Assembly: GCA_050944355.1 (NCBI GenBank)
Contig: JBMNQX010000005.1
Location: 62,001 to 126,000 of the forward strand
DNA from: UBA4285 sp050944355
GTDB taxonomy: Bacteria > Bacillota > Clostridia > Lachnospirales > Lachnospiraceae
Reading direction: 5' to 3'
Length of the DNA: 64,000 bases
This document shows positions 9,013 through 16,626 of this stretch, one piece after another. The translations under genes and the position numbers were made by a program. Under the pieces are notes generated by a model. It was given only the letters and a program-made list of their open reading frames with translations, searched no databases and was not told the origin of the DNA. The first letter of the stretch is position 1. Each line of letters starts with the position of its first letter.

Positions 9013-9594
9013 TCATTTGTCATTGGTACGCACCAGAATCCCGTCAAGCAGCAGATCCGTGATTTCTTTCAGTCCCTCATTGTAAGACATGCCGCATTTC
9101 TTCAGAATATCGCGCTTAAAAAACTGCTCCAGCGCCGACTCATACATCATCTTGAAAAGAGGAATGGAAAACGGCCGCACGCATCCCTCTTGTATTCCCT
9201 GCTCCAGCAGCTGAATCGTAGGCTCCCAGCCGTTCTCGAGACGCTCTTCGACTTTCCGGTAAATCTTCGGATACGTGTCCCTGAGCACATACAGATTCTC
9301 AAGATTGACGCCTTTAAGCCGCTCCGGAAACGCGCCCAGAAGCGCCCGGATTCTCTCCGCCGTGTCCAGTCCCGGAGCCGTCAGTGCCTGCGTCTCGCTT
9401 TCCTTTACCGACGCAAAACAATAGTCCACCATCTGGCTGAGCAGATCTTCCTTGCTCTCAAACAGCACATAAAGCGTCTTTTTACTCATTCCGAGCTTTT
9501 TGGCAAGCCCGCTCATCGTAAATTTCAGACCGCATTCGTTATACAGATCTATGAGCGCCTCCAGGACTTTTTTCCTTGCCTCTTCCGCGTCCAA
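9013..9594 (-). CDS. TetR-family transcriptional regulator
   Basis: 193 residues. Residues 1-55 form the helix-turn-helix domain (ARKKVLEALIDLYNECG, then MSGLAKKLGMSKKTLYVLF), with a typical alpha-helical ligand-binding C-terminus. The start is TTG with AAAGGAG five bases upstream; no ATG is suitably placed. It lies directly upstream of the sugar symporter, eight bases apart, and is surely its partner. A promoter with a consensus 17-base spacer (9644-9672) precedes it, and an inverted repeat (9613-9640) sits just after the -10 box, so it probably represses itself and the symporter. The inducer is unknown. Confidence 0.88.
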   Translation of the reverse strand: MDAEEARKKVLEALIDLYNECGLKFTMSGLAKKLGMSKKTLYVLFESKEDLLSQMVDYCFASVKESETQALTAPGLDTAERIRALLGAFPERLKGVNLENLYVLRDTYPKIYRKVEERLENGWEPTIQLLEQGIQEGCVRPFSIPLFKMMYESALEQFFKRDILKKCGMSYNEGLKEITDLLLDGILVRTNDK

Positions 9595-9612
9595 GGATTC
9601 TCCTTTCGTGAT

Positions 9613-9640
9613 GGAAACTATTTATTGATTATCAGTTTCC
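9613..9640. promoter_or_regulatory. Probable TetR operator (inverted repeat)
   Basis: GGAAACT (9613-9619) and AGTTTCC (9634-9640) are perfect inverted arms separated by 14 bases. The element covers the predicted transcription start of the TetR gene, a classic repressor position. Assignment to this TetR protein is inferred from location and symmetry. Confidence 0.5.
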
Positions 9641-9643
9641 TCT

Positions 9644-9672
9644 ATCATAGTTCACGAATTTTTGTCTATCAA
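9644..9672 (-). promoter_or_regulatory. Promoter of the TetR-symporter operon
   Basis: On the minus strand, -35 TTGATA (9667-9672) and -10 TATGAT (9644-9649) are separated by exactly 17 bases. The expected start near 9637 falls within the inverted repeat at 9613-9640. Confidence 0.6.
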
Positions 9673-9812
9673 GGATGGATTTTCACAGATTACAGATTGT
9701 TTTTTGTGCAGTCTGCCGGTGTAAGGAAAGCAGTCTGATATAAAAACAGATATTGAACAGGAATTCAGAAAACTCTAGACGCATAAAAATTTCTCAAGTA
9801 AAAATATAGTAA

Positions 9813-9841
9813 TTTTATAACTCGTATGCTAAGCTTATAAT
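9813..9841 (+). promoter_or_regulatory. Candidate promoter of the third binding-protein gene
   Basis: A consensus TATAAT (9836-9841) lies 56 bases before the start at 9897. The hexamer 17 bases upstream, TTTTAT (9813-9818), is a weak -35. The region is AT-rich, so the call rests mainly on the -10 box. Confidence 0.4.
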
Positions 9842-9896
9842 TAATTGGTGATATTCACCGTTTGGGGTCGTGAAAAATTGAATAAGGAGGAAAGAC

Positions 9897-11285
9897 ATGA
9901 CACTAAAACAACTAAGTGCTGGTATCATCAGTGTTCTTATGGCTGGCTCTCTGCTGGCCGGTTGTGGTTCAGATTCAGAAAGCAGCACTTCCGGCAGTAC
10001 AACAGGAACTGCCGGGGAGACGACAACTGTTCAGGCTACAACAGCCAACAGTAATTCTTCAGACAGCAGCAGCGCCATAACGCTGTCCATCGCCTGGTGG
10101 GGCAATCAGGTGCGCAATGACCGTACTACTAAGATTCTGGAGATGTATACAGAGGAGAATCCCAACATATCCTTTGATATGCAGCCGGCATCCTGGGGAG
10201 ATTACTTTACGAAAATTTCCACAGCAGTTGCCAGCCAGAGTGAACCAGATCTGCTTCAGCTGGGTTACAACTCCTATCTGACAGAATATGCTTCAAACGG
10301 TGCGCTTCTGGATCTGCAGCCGTATGTTGACAGCGGCGTTCTTGACGTTTCGTCCATCGACCAGTCCATTCTGGATTCAGGAACCATAGACGGAAAACTG
10401 GTTGCGATCTGTGTCGGTGTAAACGTACCGGCTTTAATGTACAATAAAACCCTTACTGATTCTCTCGGAATCACCATCAAAGATCAGATGACAATCGACG
10501 AATTTGAAGAAGTTTGTCGTCAGATTTATGAAAAAAGCGGTGTTCGAACCGACTTCGCCTATGGTAATGCCGAAGCCATGATGCAATACATCATGCGCGG
10601 GGAAGGCATGGAAAATATGTTCAACAATGGGGCACTCTCAACCGATGACGCATCGGCTTTTACGCCATTTTTCAAGATCTATGAAGATGGACTGAATGAA
10701 GGCTGGATGCTTGATGCCGCAACCTACGCCGAACTTACGCTGAATTCTGTCGAACAGAGTCCTCTGGTGTACTACTCATCACCGGAAACTGAATCCTGGT
10801 GTGCTTGCAACTGGTCCAATCAGATGACCGCTTTCAAAAACGCCGCGCCAGAAGATGTAGAAATTGCTTATACTACGTGGCCGGCTTCGGACCCCACAAA
10901 GGCAGATTACCTGCATCCGTCCATGTATTTCAGCTGCGGTGCCCACAGCAAAAATCCGGATGAAGCCGTTGCGGTTCTGAATTACATCATTAACGATGTC
11001 GATGCCAACAAAGTTCTTTTGGCAGAACGGGGAATTCCGGCTGCTTCAACAGTAGCTGAGGCAATTGCATCCGACCTTTCTGAAGACAATCAGGCTGAAA
11101 TCAAATTCATTCAGGAAGTCGTGACACCGAACTCATCACCAATCACCCCGATTGGCCCAAGCCAGTCCACAGAAATATTCCAGGCTGCGAATACACTGGT
11201 AGAACAAATCCTCTATGGACAGACAACTGCAGATGATGCTTCAACACAATTCTTTGAACAGGCAACTTCAATTTTAGGCAGCTGA
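9897..11285 (+). CDS. Sugar ABC transporter substrate-binding lipoprotein (third paralogue)
   Basis: 462 residues. It has a lipoprotein signal (MTLKQLSAGIISVLMAGS, lipobox SLLAGC), a Ser/Thr-rich linker and a family 1 binding fold. It shares SIAWWGNQVRN, PALMYNKTLTD, SVEQSPLVYYS and the VVTPNSSPITP region with the gene at 645-1991, so it is a diverged paralogue rather than a recent copy. GGAGG sits eight bases ahead of ATG. Unlike its neighbours it is on the plus strand, in noticeably more A+T-rich DNA, followed by a strong terminator and then a sulfatase gene. It probably binds a sulfated or desulfated sugar handled by that sulfatase. No permease gene is adjacent. Confidence 0.88.
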   Translation: MTLKQLSAGIISVLMAGSLLAGCGSDSESSTSGSTTGTAGETTTVQATTANSNSSDSSSAITLSIAWWGNQVRNDRTTKILEMYTEENPNISFDMQPASWGDYFTKISTAVASQSEPDLLQLGYNSYLTEYASNGALLDLQPYVDSGVLDVSSIDQSILDSGTIDGKLVAICVGVNVPALMYNKTLTDSLGITIKDQMTIDEFEEVCRQIYEKSGVRTDFAYGNAEAMMQYIMRGEGMENMFNNGALSTDDASAFTPFFKIYEDGLNEGWMLDAATYAELTLNSVEQSPLVYYSSPETESWCACNWSNQMTAFKNAAPEDVEIAYTTWPASDPTKADYLHPSMYFSCGAHSKNPDEAVAVLNYIINDVDANKVLLAERGIPAASTVAEAIASDLSEDNQAEIKFIQEVVTPNSSPITPIGPSQSTEIFQAANTLVEQILYGQTTADDASTQFFEQATSILGS

Positions 11286-11310
11286 TTTCAGTCATTCAGG
11301 CAGGGGCAAA

Positions 11311-11341
11311 GCTCTCAGGGCAAAATCCTGAGAGCTTTTTT
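11311..11341 (+). terminator. Strong terminator between binding protein and sulfatase
   Basis: Perfect nine-pair stem GCTCTCAGG/CCTGAGAGC (11311-11319 and 11327-11335) followed by six T. It ends only 13 bases before the sulfatase start, so the ribosome site AGGAGG of the sulfatase directly follows the T run. Sulfatase expression would depend on read-through. Confidence 0.9.
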
Positions 11342-11354
11342 AGGAGGTGTATAA

Positions 11355-12851
11355 ATGAATTCAAAACAACATTCGAATAGAGAGCCAAACCTGATAATTA
11401 TCATGGCGGACCAGCTCCGCCATGATGTTTTAGGTAAAGGAATAACTCCGAACATTGATGGTCTTGCAGCAGAAGGGATAACATTTGACAGGGCCTATTG
11501 CAATTGCCCTCTTTGTGTTCCTTCGCGAGGTTCTTTCTTTACAGGCACGATGCCTGCACAAAACGGTTCCCGGATCAACCCCTGGACTCCGGACGATGCC
11601 CCGAGCGGGGATGTACATGCGGGTATTCCAAATCTGTTTGAAATGCTGGAGCAGAATTGGGAAGTGATTCACAGCGGAAAGCAGCATTTATACACAGAAG
11701 GCGGCAAGCTGGAAGACAAAGATCAGAATGTACGATGGGTGGCGACAGAAAAATCCTATGCTGCTTTTCTGAAAGAAAACGGGAAACGCGCGCCAGGAGG
11801 CCCTGCTTTTCGAACTGAAGTACCAGAAATGGTCAGCGGTAAGTATACGCGGGTAACCACATATTCTACTCCCAAGACAGGAATCTATCCGGAAGACGAA
11901 AAATATTTTTACGACAGATATTATACCGACAGGGCATTAACAGGACTGCGGGAGCGAAAAGGGGATAAGCCATTATTTCTCAACATGATGTTTCTGGCGC
12001 CGCATCCTCCGTTTGAAATTCCGGAAAAATGGTACTCTCTCATCGATATAAACGACGTTATTCTTCCGGACAATGTCGGCATTTTCTATCCGAGGCAGTC
12101 TCCTCTTCAGATGTATAACATAACCGGCATCGTCGGATCCAGATATACAAGAGAAGAATGGCGGGAAAGCTGGCGTGTATATCTTGGCCTGACAGCGATG
12201 CTCGACAGCCTCACAGGTGAAATCATCGATGAGTTGAAAAGACAAGGACTGTATGACAACTCAATCATTATTTTCACATCAGATCACGGCGAGATGCTGG
12301 GCTCACATGCACTCTTCCAGAAAATGTGCATGTATGAAGAATCGGTGCATGTACCTCTTTACATTAAACTTCCAAAAGGCAAAAACGCAAGGATGCATAT
12401 CGGAAATCCTGTAAGTCTGATCGATGTGCTGCCTACTATCTGCGAAATGTTAAAAGTCAGCGTGCCAGAAAGTGTAGAAGGACGTTCCCTCGTTCCTTTG
12501 ATTAACGGCATAAAAGAGCCTCCAAGAGACATATTTATTCAGTATGACGGTAATGGATCCCTGTCCAATTTCCAGCGCTGTATTATATCAAACGGGAAAA
12601 AGCTGATCGTCGATCTTTTCAAAGATGAAGCCTTTTTCGAATTATATGATATTGAGCATGACATTGAAGAAACAGACAATCTTCTGTTTCATGGAGATCA
12701 ATGGGACAATGTTGCTCAGGAGTTGTACAGGAAACTCCTTCATCATATGAGAACGGATGATGATTCCTTGAGCATGCCGATCATAGACCTTAAGGGATTC
12801 CGTAATCACTACTGGAATATTCCTGCGCAGCAATGGAAATATCCATCATAA
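11355..12851 (+). CDS. Sulfatase (formylglycine, cysteine type)
   Basis: 498 residues of the alkaline-phosphatase-fold sulfatase family. The N-terminal metal motif is NLIIIMADQLRHD (Asp19). The modification motif CVPSRGSFFTG starts at Cys54, which must be converted to formylglycine, in anaerobes by a radical-SAM anSME-type enzyme that is not in this window. IIFTSDHGEMLGSH supplies further metal and sulfate ligands. There is no signal peptide, so it acts on imported sulfated sugars in the cytoplasm. An AGGAGG eight bases before ATG is clear. Codon use is A/T-richer than in flanking genes. The partner binding protein is immediately upstream. The exact substrate cannot be read from sequence. Confidence 0.92.
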   Translation: MNSKQHSNREPNLIIIMADQLRHDVLGKGITPNIDGLAAEGITFDRAYCNCPLCVPSRGSFFTGTMPAQNGSRINPWTPDDAPSGDVHAGIPNLFEMLEQNWEVIHSGKQHLYTEGGKLEDKDQNVRWVATEKSYAAFLKENGKRAPGGPAFRTEVPEMVSGKYTRVTTYSTPKTGIYPEDEKYFYDRYYTDRALTGLRERKGDKPLFLNMMFLAPHPPFEIPEKWYSLIDINDVILPDNVGIFYPRQSPLQMYNITGIVGSRYTREEWRESWRVYLGLTAMLDSLTGEIIDELKRQGLYDNSIIIFTSDHGEMLGSHALFQKMCMYEESVHVPLYIKLPKGKNARMHIGNPVSLIDVLPTICEMLKVSVPESVEGRSLVPLINGIKEPPRDIFIQYDGNGSLSNFQRCIISNGKKLIVDLFKDEAFFELYDIEHDIEETDNLLFHGDQWDNVAQELYRKLLHHMRTDDDSLSMPIIDLKGFRNHYWNIPAQQWKYPS

Positions 12852-12882
12852 ACAGCCTGACAGTGTTTTTTACGGTGATTTC

Positions 12883-12919
12883 CAAAAAGCAAGCGGCTGC
12901 GCTTCAAAACCGCAGCCGC
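12883..12919 (-). terminator. Terminator overlapping the end of the acetyltransferase gene
   Basis: Nine-pair perfect stem GCGGCTGCG/CGCAGCCGC (12893-12901 and 12911-12919) followed on the minus strand by TTGCTTTTTGG. The stem includes the stop codon at 12904-12906, so the hairpin forms across the gene end. Confidence 0.75.
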
Positions 12920-13389
12920 ATCTGATACCACGTGACGCCTCCGTGAACGGACTTGGCCGTCACGCCTTCGTTGACAAATCCGAACTTCGAATAATAGGGA
13001 AGGAGTTTTTCCTTGCACGTGAGGACCAGGCCGGATCTGCCCTGTGTTTTCGCGTCCCCGATCGCGCGGGCAATCAGCTTTCCGGCCAGTCCGCGCCGTC
13101 TGTATGACGGGATTGTATTCACGCCGAAAATCATCTGCCATGCCCCGTTTTCGTTGTGCATGTCCGCTCTCTCGTACATCTCATCTGTCAGATCCGGCTC
13201 ATCCGTGACAAATCCGTCGACAAATGAGACCAGTCTGTCACCGTCAAAGAGAAGCCAGAAGTGATTTCCGTAATGCCGGATTCTGTCTTCAAACTCCGCC
13301 GCCGTCGCAGCCTCAGCCACCGGAAAACACTCGGCTTCTACTGCTGCGACGGCGTTCACATCTTTCATTGATGCATTTCGTATCAGCAT
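12904..13389 (-). CDS. GNAT-family N-acetyltransferase
   Basis: 161 residues, the usual size. MLIRNASMKDVNAVAAVEAECFP opens a GNAT fold; the acetyl-CoA loop is IPSYRRRGLAGKLI and the C-terminal strand has LLPYYSKFGFVNEG. It transfers acetyl from acetyl-CoA to an amine on an unidentified substrate. I chose the ATG at 13389, with GGAG eight bases upstream; longer readings run through a terminator hairpin and are not credible. An unusual 5' leader with two hairpins, one of them an intrinsic terminator (13416-13444), lies immediately upstream and suggests control by attenuation. Confidence 0.85.
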   Translation of the reverse strand: MLIRNASMKDVNAVAAVEAECFPVAEAATAAEFEDRIRHYGNHFWLLFDGDRLVSFVDGFVTDEPDLTDEMYERADMHNENGAWQMIFGVNTIPSYRRRGLAGKLIARAIGDAKTQGRSGLVLTCKEKLLPYYSKFGFVNEGVTAKSVHGGVTWYQMRLRF

Positions 13390-13415
13390 TTCAGGTTCTC
13401 CATTTTTCAGACATA

Positions 13416-13444
13416 GAAAAAGCCTCCGAGGGGGGTCGGAGACT
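13416..13444 (-). terminator. Intrinsic terminator in the leader of the acetyltransferase gene
   Basis: Nine-pair stem (13421-13429 with 13436-13444, one wobble) and a six-C loop in RNA, then a U run (13417-13421). It ends 27 bases before the acetyltransferase start. It could simply end the upstream dehydrogenase transcript, but a possible -10 box at 13531-13536 places it inside a short leader. Confidence 0.7.
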
Positions 13445-13473
13445 TTTCTGAAGGGGAAAACATTTGCATGAGT

Positions 13474-13521
13474 AAAACGAACTACAGCTTTGGGGGGGTT
13501 GCTGCATTTCCTGTTCGTTTT
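13474..13521 (-). ncRNA. Leader hairpin upstream of the terminator (attenuator candidate)
   Basis: AAAACGAAC (13474-13482) and GTTCGTTTT (13513-13521) pair perfectly. Inside, CAGC/GCTG (13485-13488 and 13501-13504) closes a 12-base loop with seven consecutive C in RNA. A TATTAT box at 13531-13536 (minus strand) would start transcription right at this stem. The arrangement of hairpin, terminator, then gene is that of a riboswitch or attenuator. I cannot match it to a known class. Confidence 0.4.
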
Positions 13522-13579
13522 ATGTCTGCAATAATACTGGCAATTTGAGAACATTCTGTGAACGAATTTTGACTAAATC

Positions 13580-13594
13580 GTGAATAATATTCAC
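13580..13594. promoter_or_regulatory. 15-base palindrome between dehydrogenase and acetyltransferase genes
   Basis: GTGAATAATATTCAC is a perfect odd-length palindrome about 45 bases upstream of the possible -10 box of the acetyltransferase leader. It could be an operator. No cognate regulator is evident. Confidence 0.35.
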
Positions 13595-13628
13595 ATCAAA
13601 GTATCAAAACTGCCAGAGCCTTCCAAAA

Positions 13629-14702
13629 TTAATTTTGTTCCTCGTCCGGGAATACGACCGCAACCTTGCCGCAACGGCCCATGGCCATCAGCGCATACGC
13701 TTTGGACGCCTCTTCGATCGGGAAACGATGTGTGATCAGCGTATCCGGGTGAATGTTCCAGCGGATGAGATGTTCGACGAGATCCTCCATCTTCCAGATC
13801 GACGTCACCCAGGAGCCGTAAATCGTCTTGGTCGTGTGCATGATATCCGGGCTCGGATTCAGCGTAACGGTATTGCCCTCGCCGACAAACGCGATCTTTC
13901 CGTAATCTCTCGTGCCGCGCACCGCGGTCTGCCGCCCGGCATCCGACGCGGAGCAGTCAACTGCCTTTTCGCACCCGTGACCGCCCGTCACATCCAGAAT
14001 ATCCTGAATGACATGATCACTCGGCTCAAATACGTAGTCAACAAGTCCTTTCTTTTTCGCAAGATCAATCCGGTACGGATTCATCTCGACGCCGATCGTC
14101 TTCTCCGCACCCATGGCCTTCGCGAGCATCAGCGTCGCGAGTCCGACCGGCCCGAGTCCCACGACGAGAACCGCGTCATCGCCGCCGATGCCTATCTTCT
14201 CGAGCGCTTCATACGCCGTTCCGAACCCGCAGGCAACCTGGGCTCCGTCCTCATAGCTCAGAGGCTCCGGCAGCGGAACGAGGTCTTTTTCTTCGCAGAG
14301 CATATAGGGCGCCATGCCGCCGTTTCTCTGCCAGCCATAAGCCTTTCTGAGCGGGCTCTTGCAGGAAATGTAATTGCCCTTTCGGCAGTCATAGCATACG
14401 CCGCATCCGGAAATATGATAGACAATCACGCGGTCGCCCACATGAAACCGGCGCATTCCTTCTCCGCATTTAATGATCTGTCCGGCCGACTCATGGCCCG
14501 CGATCGTTCCGGGTTTGTACCCCTCGGGACCCTTTCCTACGTGCTCCCGGTAGATACAGCGGATATCCGATCCGCAGATCGTCGCCGCCTTCGTCCGGAT
14601 CACGACTTCGCCGTAACCCGGCTCCGGTATGTCAAATTCTTTCAGTTCTACCGAACTGTTGCCGGGAAGAACCGCGCCAAGCATTTTTGCAGCCATCTTC
14701 AT
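13629..14702 (-). CDS. Zinc-dependent alcohol/polyol dehydrogenase (MDR family)
   Basis: 357 residues. The catalytic zinc ligands are in TICGSDIR and GHESAGQI. The structural zinc lobe is CGVCYDCRKGNYISC with its four cysteines, and the NAD(P) Rossmann motif is VLVVGLGPVGLATL. This is the threonine/sorbitol/butanediol dehydrogenase branch of medium-chain dehydrogenases, oxidising a secondary alcohol or sugar alcohol with NAD(P). The substrate is not determinable. I set the start at ATG 14702, with AAGGAG five bases upstream; a GTG one codon earlier is too close to the site. It is monocistronic by position, with about 220 AT-rich bases upstream that hold its promoter region. Confidence 0.88.
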   Translation of the reverse strand: MKMAAKMLGAVLPGNSSVELKEFDIPEPGYGEVVIRTKAATICGSDIRCIYREHVGKGPEGYKPGTIAGHESAGQIIKCGEGMRRFHVGDRVIVYHISGCGVCYDCRKGNYISCKSPLRKAYGWQRNGGMAPYMLCEEKDLVPLPEPLSYEDGAQVACGFGTAYEALEKIGIGGDDAVLVVGLGPVGLATLMLAKAMGAEKTIGVEMNPYRIDLAKKKGLVDYVFEPSDHVIQDILDVTGGHGCEKAVDCSASDAGRQTAVRGTRDYGKIAFVGEGNTVTLNPSPDIMHTTKTIYGSWVTSIWKMEDLVEHLIRWNIHPDTLITHRFPIEEASKAYALMAMGRCGKVAVVFPDEEQN

Positions 14703-14927
14703 CACTTCTCCTTCTGAATTTAATTTTTATCACACGAACCATAAAGACACATTTTCTTATTTTGTGTCCCGCTGATATCCATTATATTCATGTTACTTTT
14801 TTCTTTCCAGAATAAAAAGAACATTTTCCGCTGAAAACAGAAAAAATATGTCGCGTTTTCGCAGATAGAATATATGATATAATTATCAGCAGTTCATCAG
14901 AGAAGGGAGTACGAATGAACCTCGGTT

Positions 14928-16463
14928 TTATGCCTTCGTTTTGTACAGCAGCCATGCCATGACGTGCACGGCCTGTTCGAACATACCGGCTTTCACCAGG
15001 CCGTCCAGTTCTTTATCTGACAAATGTTCCACTTTCAGGAATTCTGTGTCATCCAGCTTCTGACTGCCCGTTTTGCGGCAGTTGTCCGCAAAATAAATGT
15101 AGGCGTAATTGTCTGACAGAGTCGCCTCCGCCGGTTCGATCAGAAGCTGCTGCCAACTGTCGGACGTATACCCTGTCTCCTCAAGGAGCTCGCGTTTTGC
15201 CGCCGCAAGAGCCGTCAAAGACTCACACCCTCCCAGGCTTCCGTCCGTATATTCTGCCGCCGGGCCCCTCTCAATGCCGCCTGCCGGAAACTCACAGGTC
15301 ACCTTGTGAATACCGTGGCGGTACTGGCGCACACAGAGGAACTTTCCTTCTTCATCCCGGGCAAGAATCACCACATAATCTCTCCGGCTGTAGTTGTAAT
15401 ACGGGCTGAACTCCCTGCCGTCCGGGAGCTGATACCTGACGCGCCGGAAATCAATCCAGCGGTCCTTTACCAAATGTTCTACCCTGACCGGTTTCCAGGC
15501 GATCTCCGGATCTTCCATCTCTTTCCGGTCAATTTCCCGCAGATTCCGGATTCCGTCCTCAAACGTGAACTTCTCTTCAAATCCCAGCTCCCTGAGGCCG
15601 CTGATATCCGGAAGCAGATCAGCCGCGCCTTCCGCGTTGTTGCCGCGCGCGCCAAATTCGAGCTTTCCGCCTCCGCCGCAGAGTTCCTGCACAGCCAGCA
15701 CATAGTCTTTTAAGCGCCGGTTTTCGCGTCCGGCGATATCATAAATGACGCGCTTCGTCTCAGGGCTCAGGCTGACCAGCGCAATCGCGGCCGCTGCGTC
15801 CCGCACCTCCATGAAATTCCACATCTGCGTGCAGGGGCCGAGACTGAACTCCTCGTTCTTCAGGCAGGCCTTAATGAGCGTCGTGATCAGGGTCGTCGGA
15901 TGATCTCCCTGTCCGTAGATCGAATAAATCCGCAGATGGATAAACTGCATCGGGCCGTCCTTTGCTTCTTTCTCGGCCCAGTCCCCGAACGCCAGTTTCG
16001 CCTTGCCGTATTCACTCACCGGCGCGGGGCTGTCGTGATTTCCGCGTCCATATTCCGCCTGACTGCCGGAAAAAACAAACCGCTTTGCACCGGCTGCCCC
16101 GGCAAGCCAGAAAGCCTTGCGCGCGTTATTGAAATTTTTTTCTTCAAGACTGACATCCGTCCGCGACTTTGTCCTGCCGGCATCCCATGAGAAATGCAGC
16201 CACGCGTCAATCTTTCCCAGCTGTTCCAGAATCTGCCGGCTCTTGACAAGGAATTCCTCTTTCCCGCCGTCTGTGTCCGGCATACTGTCAAAATCAAGCG
16301 GAAGAATCGTGACGTTTCGCAGAACCGGGTCGTTTTCGACAACCGCTTTGTTGCGGCTGGCCGGGCGGATAATGCCGATAACCCGGCATCCCTGCCGAAT
16401 CAGCTCTTTGGCCGTATGGCTGCCCACAAAGCTCGTGATTCCTGTCATTACAATTGTATTCAT
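14928..16463 (-). CDS. Fusion of NAD(P)-dependent epimerase/dehydratase and Nudix hydrolase
   Basis: 511 residues in two domains. Residues 1 to about 290 form an extended short-chain dehydrogenase: the nucleotide motif is MTGITSFVGSHTA, and the catalytic tyrosine and lysine lie in SEYGKAKLAFGD. Residues about 330-511 are a Nudix hydrolase like ADP-ribose pyrophosphatases (CEFPAGGIE, then AAKRELLEETGY). An insert of about 16 residues splits the Nudix box between GGIE and the REL-EE helix. The start is uncertain: MNTIVMTG at 16463 fits the domain edge, though MRMNTIV six bases earlier or a TTG at 16493 are possible; all have weak ribosome sites. It may process a nucleotide sugar and hydrolyse a nucleoside diphosphate derivative; the substrate is unknown. 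Confidence 0.8.
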   Translation of the reverse strand: MNTIVMTGITSFVGSHTAKELIRQGCRVIGIIRPASRNKAVVENDPVLRNVTILPLDFDSMPDTDGGKEEFLVKSRQILEQLGKIDAWLHFSWDAGRTKSRTDVSLEEKNFNNARKAFWLAGAAGAKRFVFSGSQAEYGRGNHDSPAPVSEYGKAKLAFGDWAEKEAKDGPMQFIHLRIYSIYGQGDHPTTLITTLIKACLKNEEFSLGPCTQMWNFMEVRDAAAAIALVSLSPETKRVIYDIAGRENRRLKDYVLAVQELCGGGGKLEFGARGNNAEGAADLLPDISGLRELGFEEKFTFEDGIRNLREIDRKEMEDPEIAWKPVRVEHLVKDRWIDFRRVRYQLPDGREFSPYYNYSRRDYVVILARDEEGKFLCVRQYRHGIHKVTCEFPAGGIERGPAAEYTDGSLGGCESLTALAAAKRELLEETGYTSDSWQQLLIEPAEATLSDNYAYIYFADNCRKTGSQKLDDTEFLKVEHLSDKELDGLVKAGMFEQAVHVMAWLLYKTKA

Positions 16464-16626
16464 ACGCATTTTCCAAAAAGATTTCCTGATCAAAAGATAC
16501 TGCCGCGGCGATTATAACACGAATCTTATATTTAAGGTATCGCCCGCGGGGCGGCCGGATTCAGACGAAAACATCCCACACACCGGTGCGCCGCTCTCTT
16601 ATTCTGCCGCCGGGAAAGAAAATCTG

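Noticed and set aside
13416..13521. A guanidine, preQ1 or other named riboswitch
   Set aside because: Two hairpins with C-rich loops are present, but I could not match the conserved bases of any class with confidence, so it is left unassigned.
13390..13554. A 55-residue N-terminal extension of the GNAT protein
   Set aside because: It would be translated through a terminator hairpin and a structured leader, and the GNAT fold begins at MLIRNAS.
14915..14962. A 15-codon plus-strand frame with a good ribosome site (AAGGGAG) and a TATAAT box upstream
   Set aside because: Too short to support and antisense to the end of the epimerase-Nudix gene; noted only as a possible leader or a chance match.
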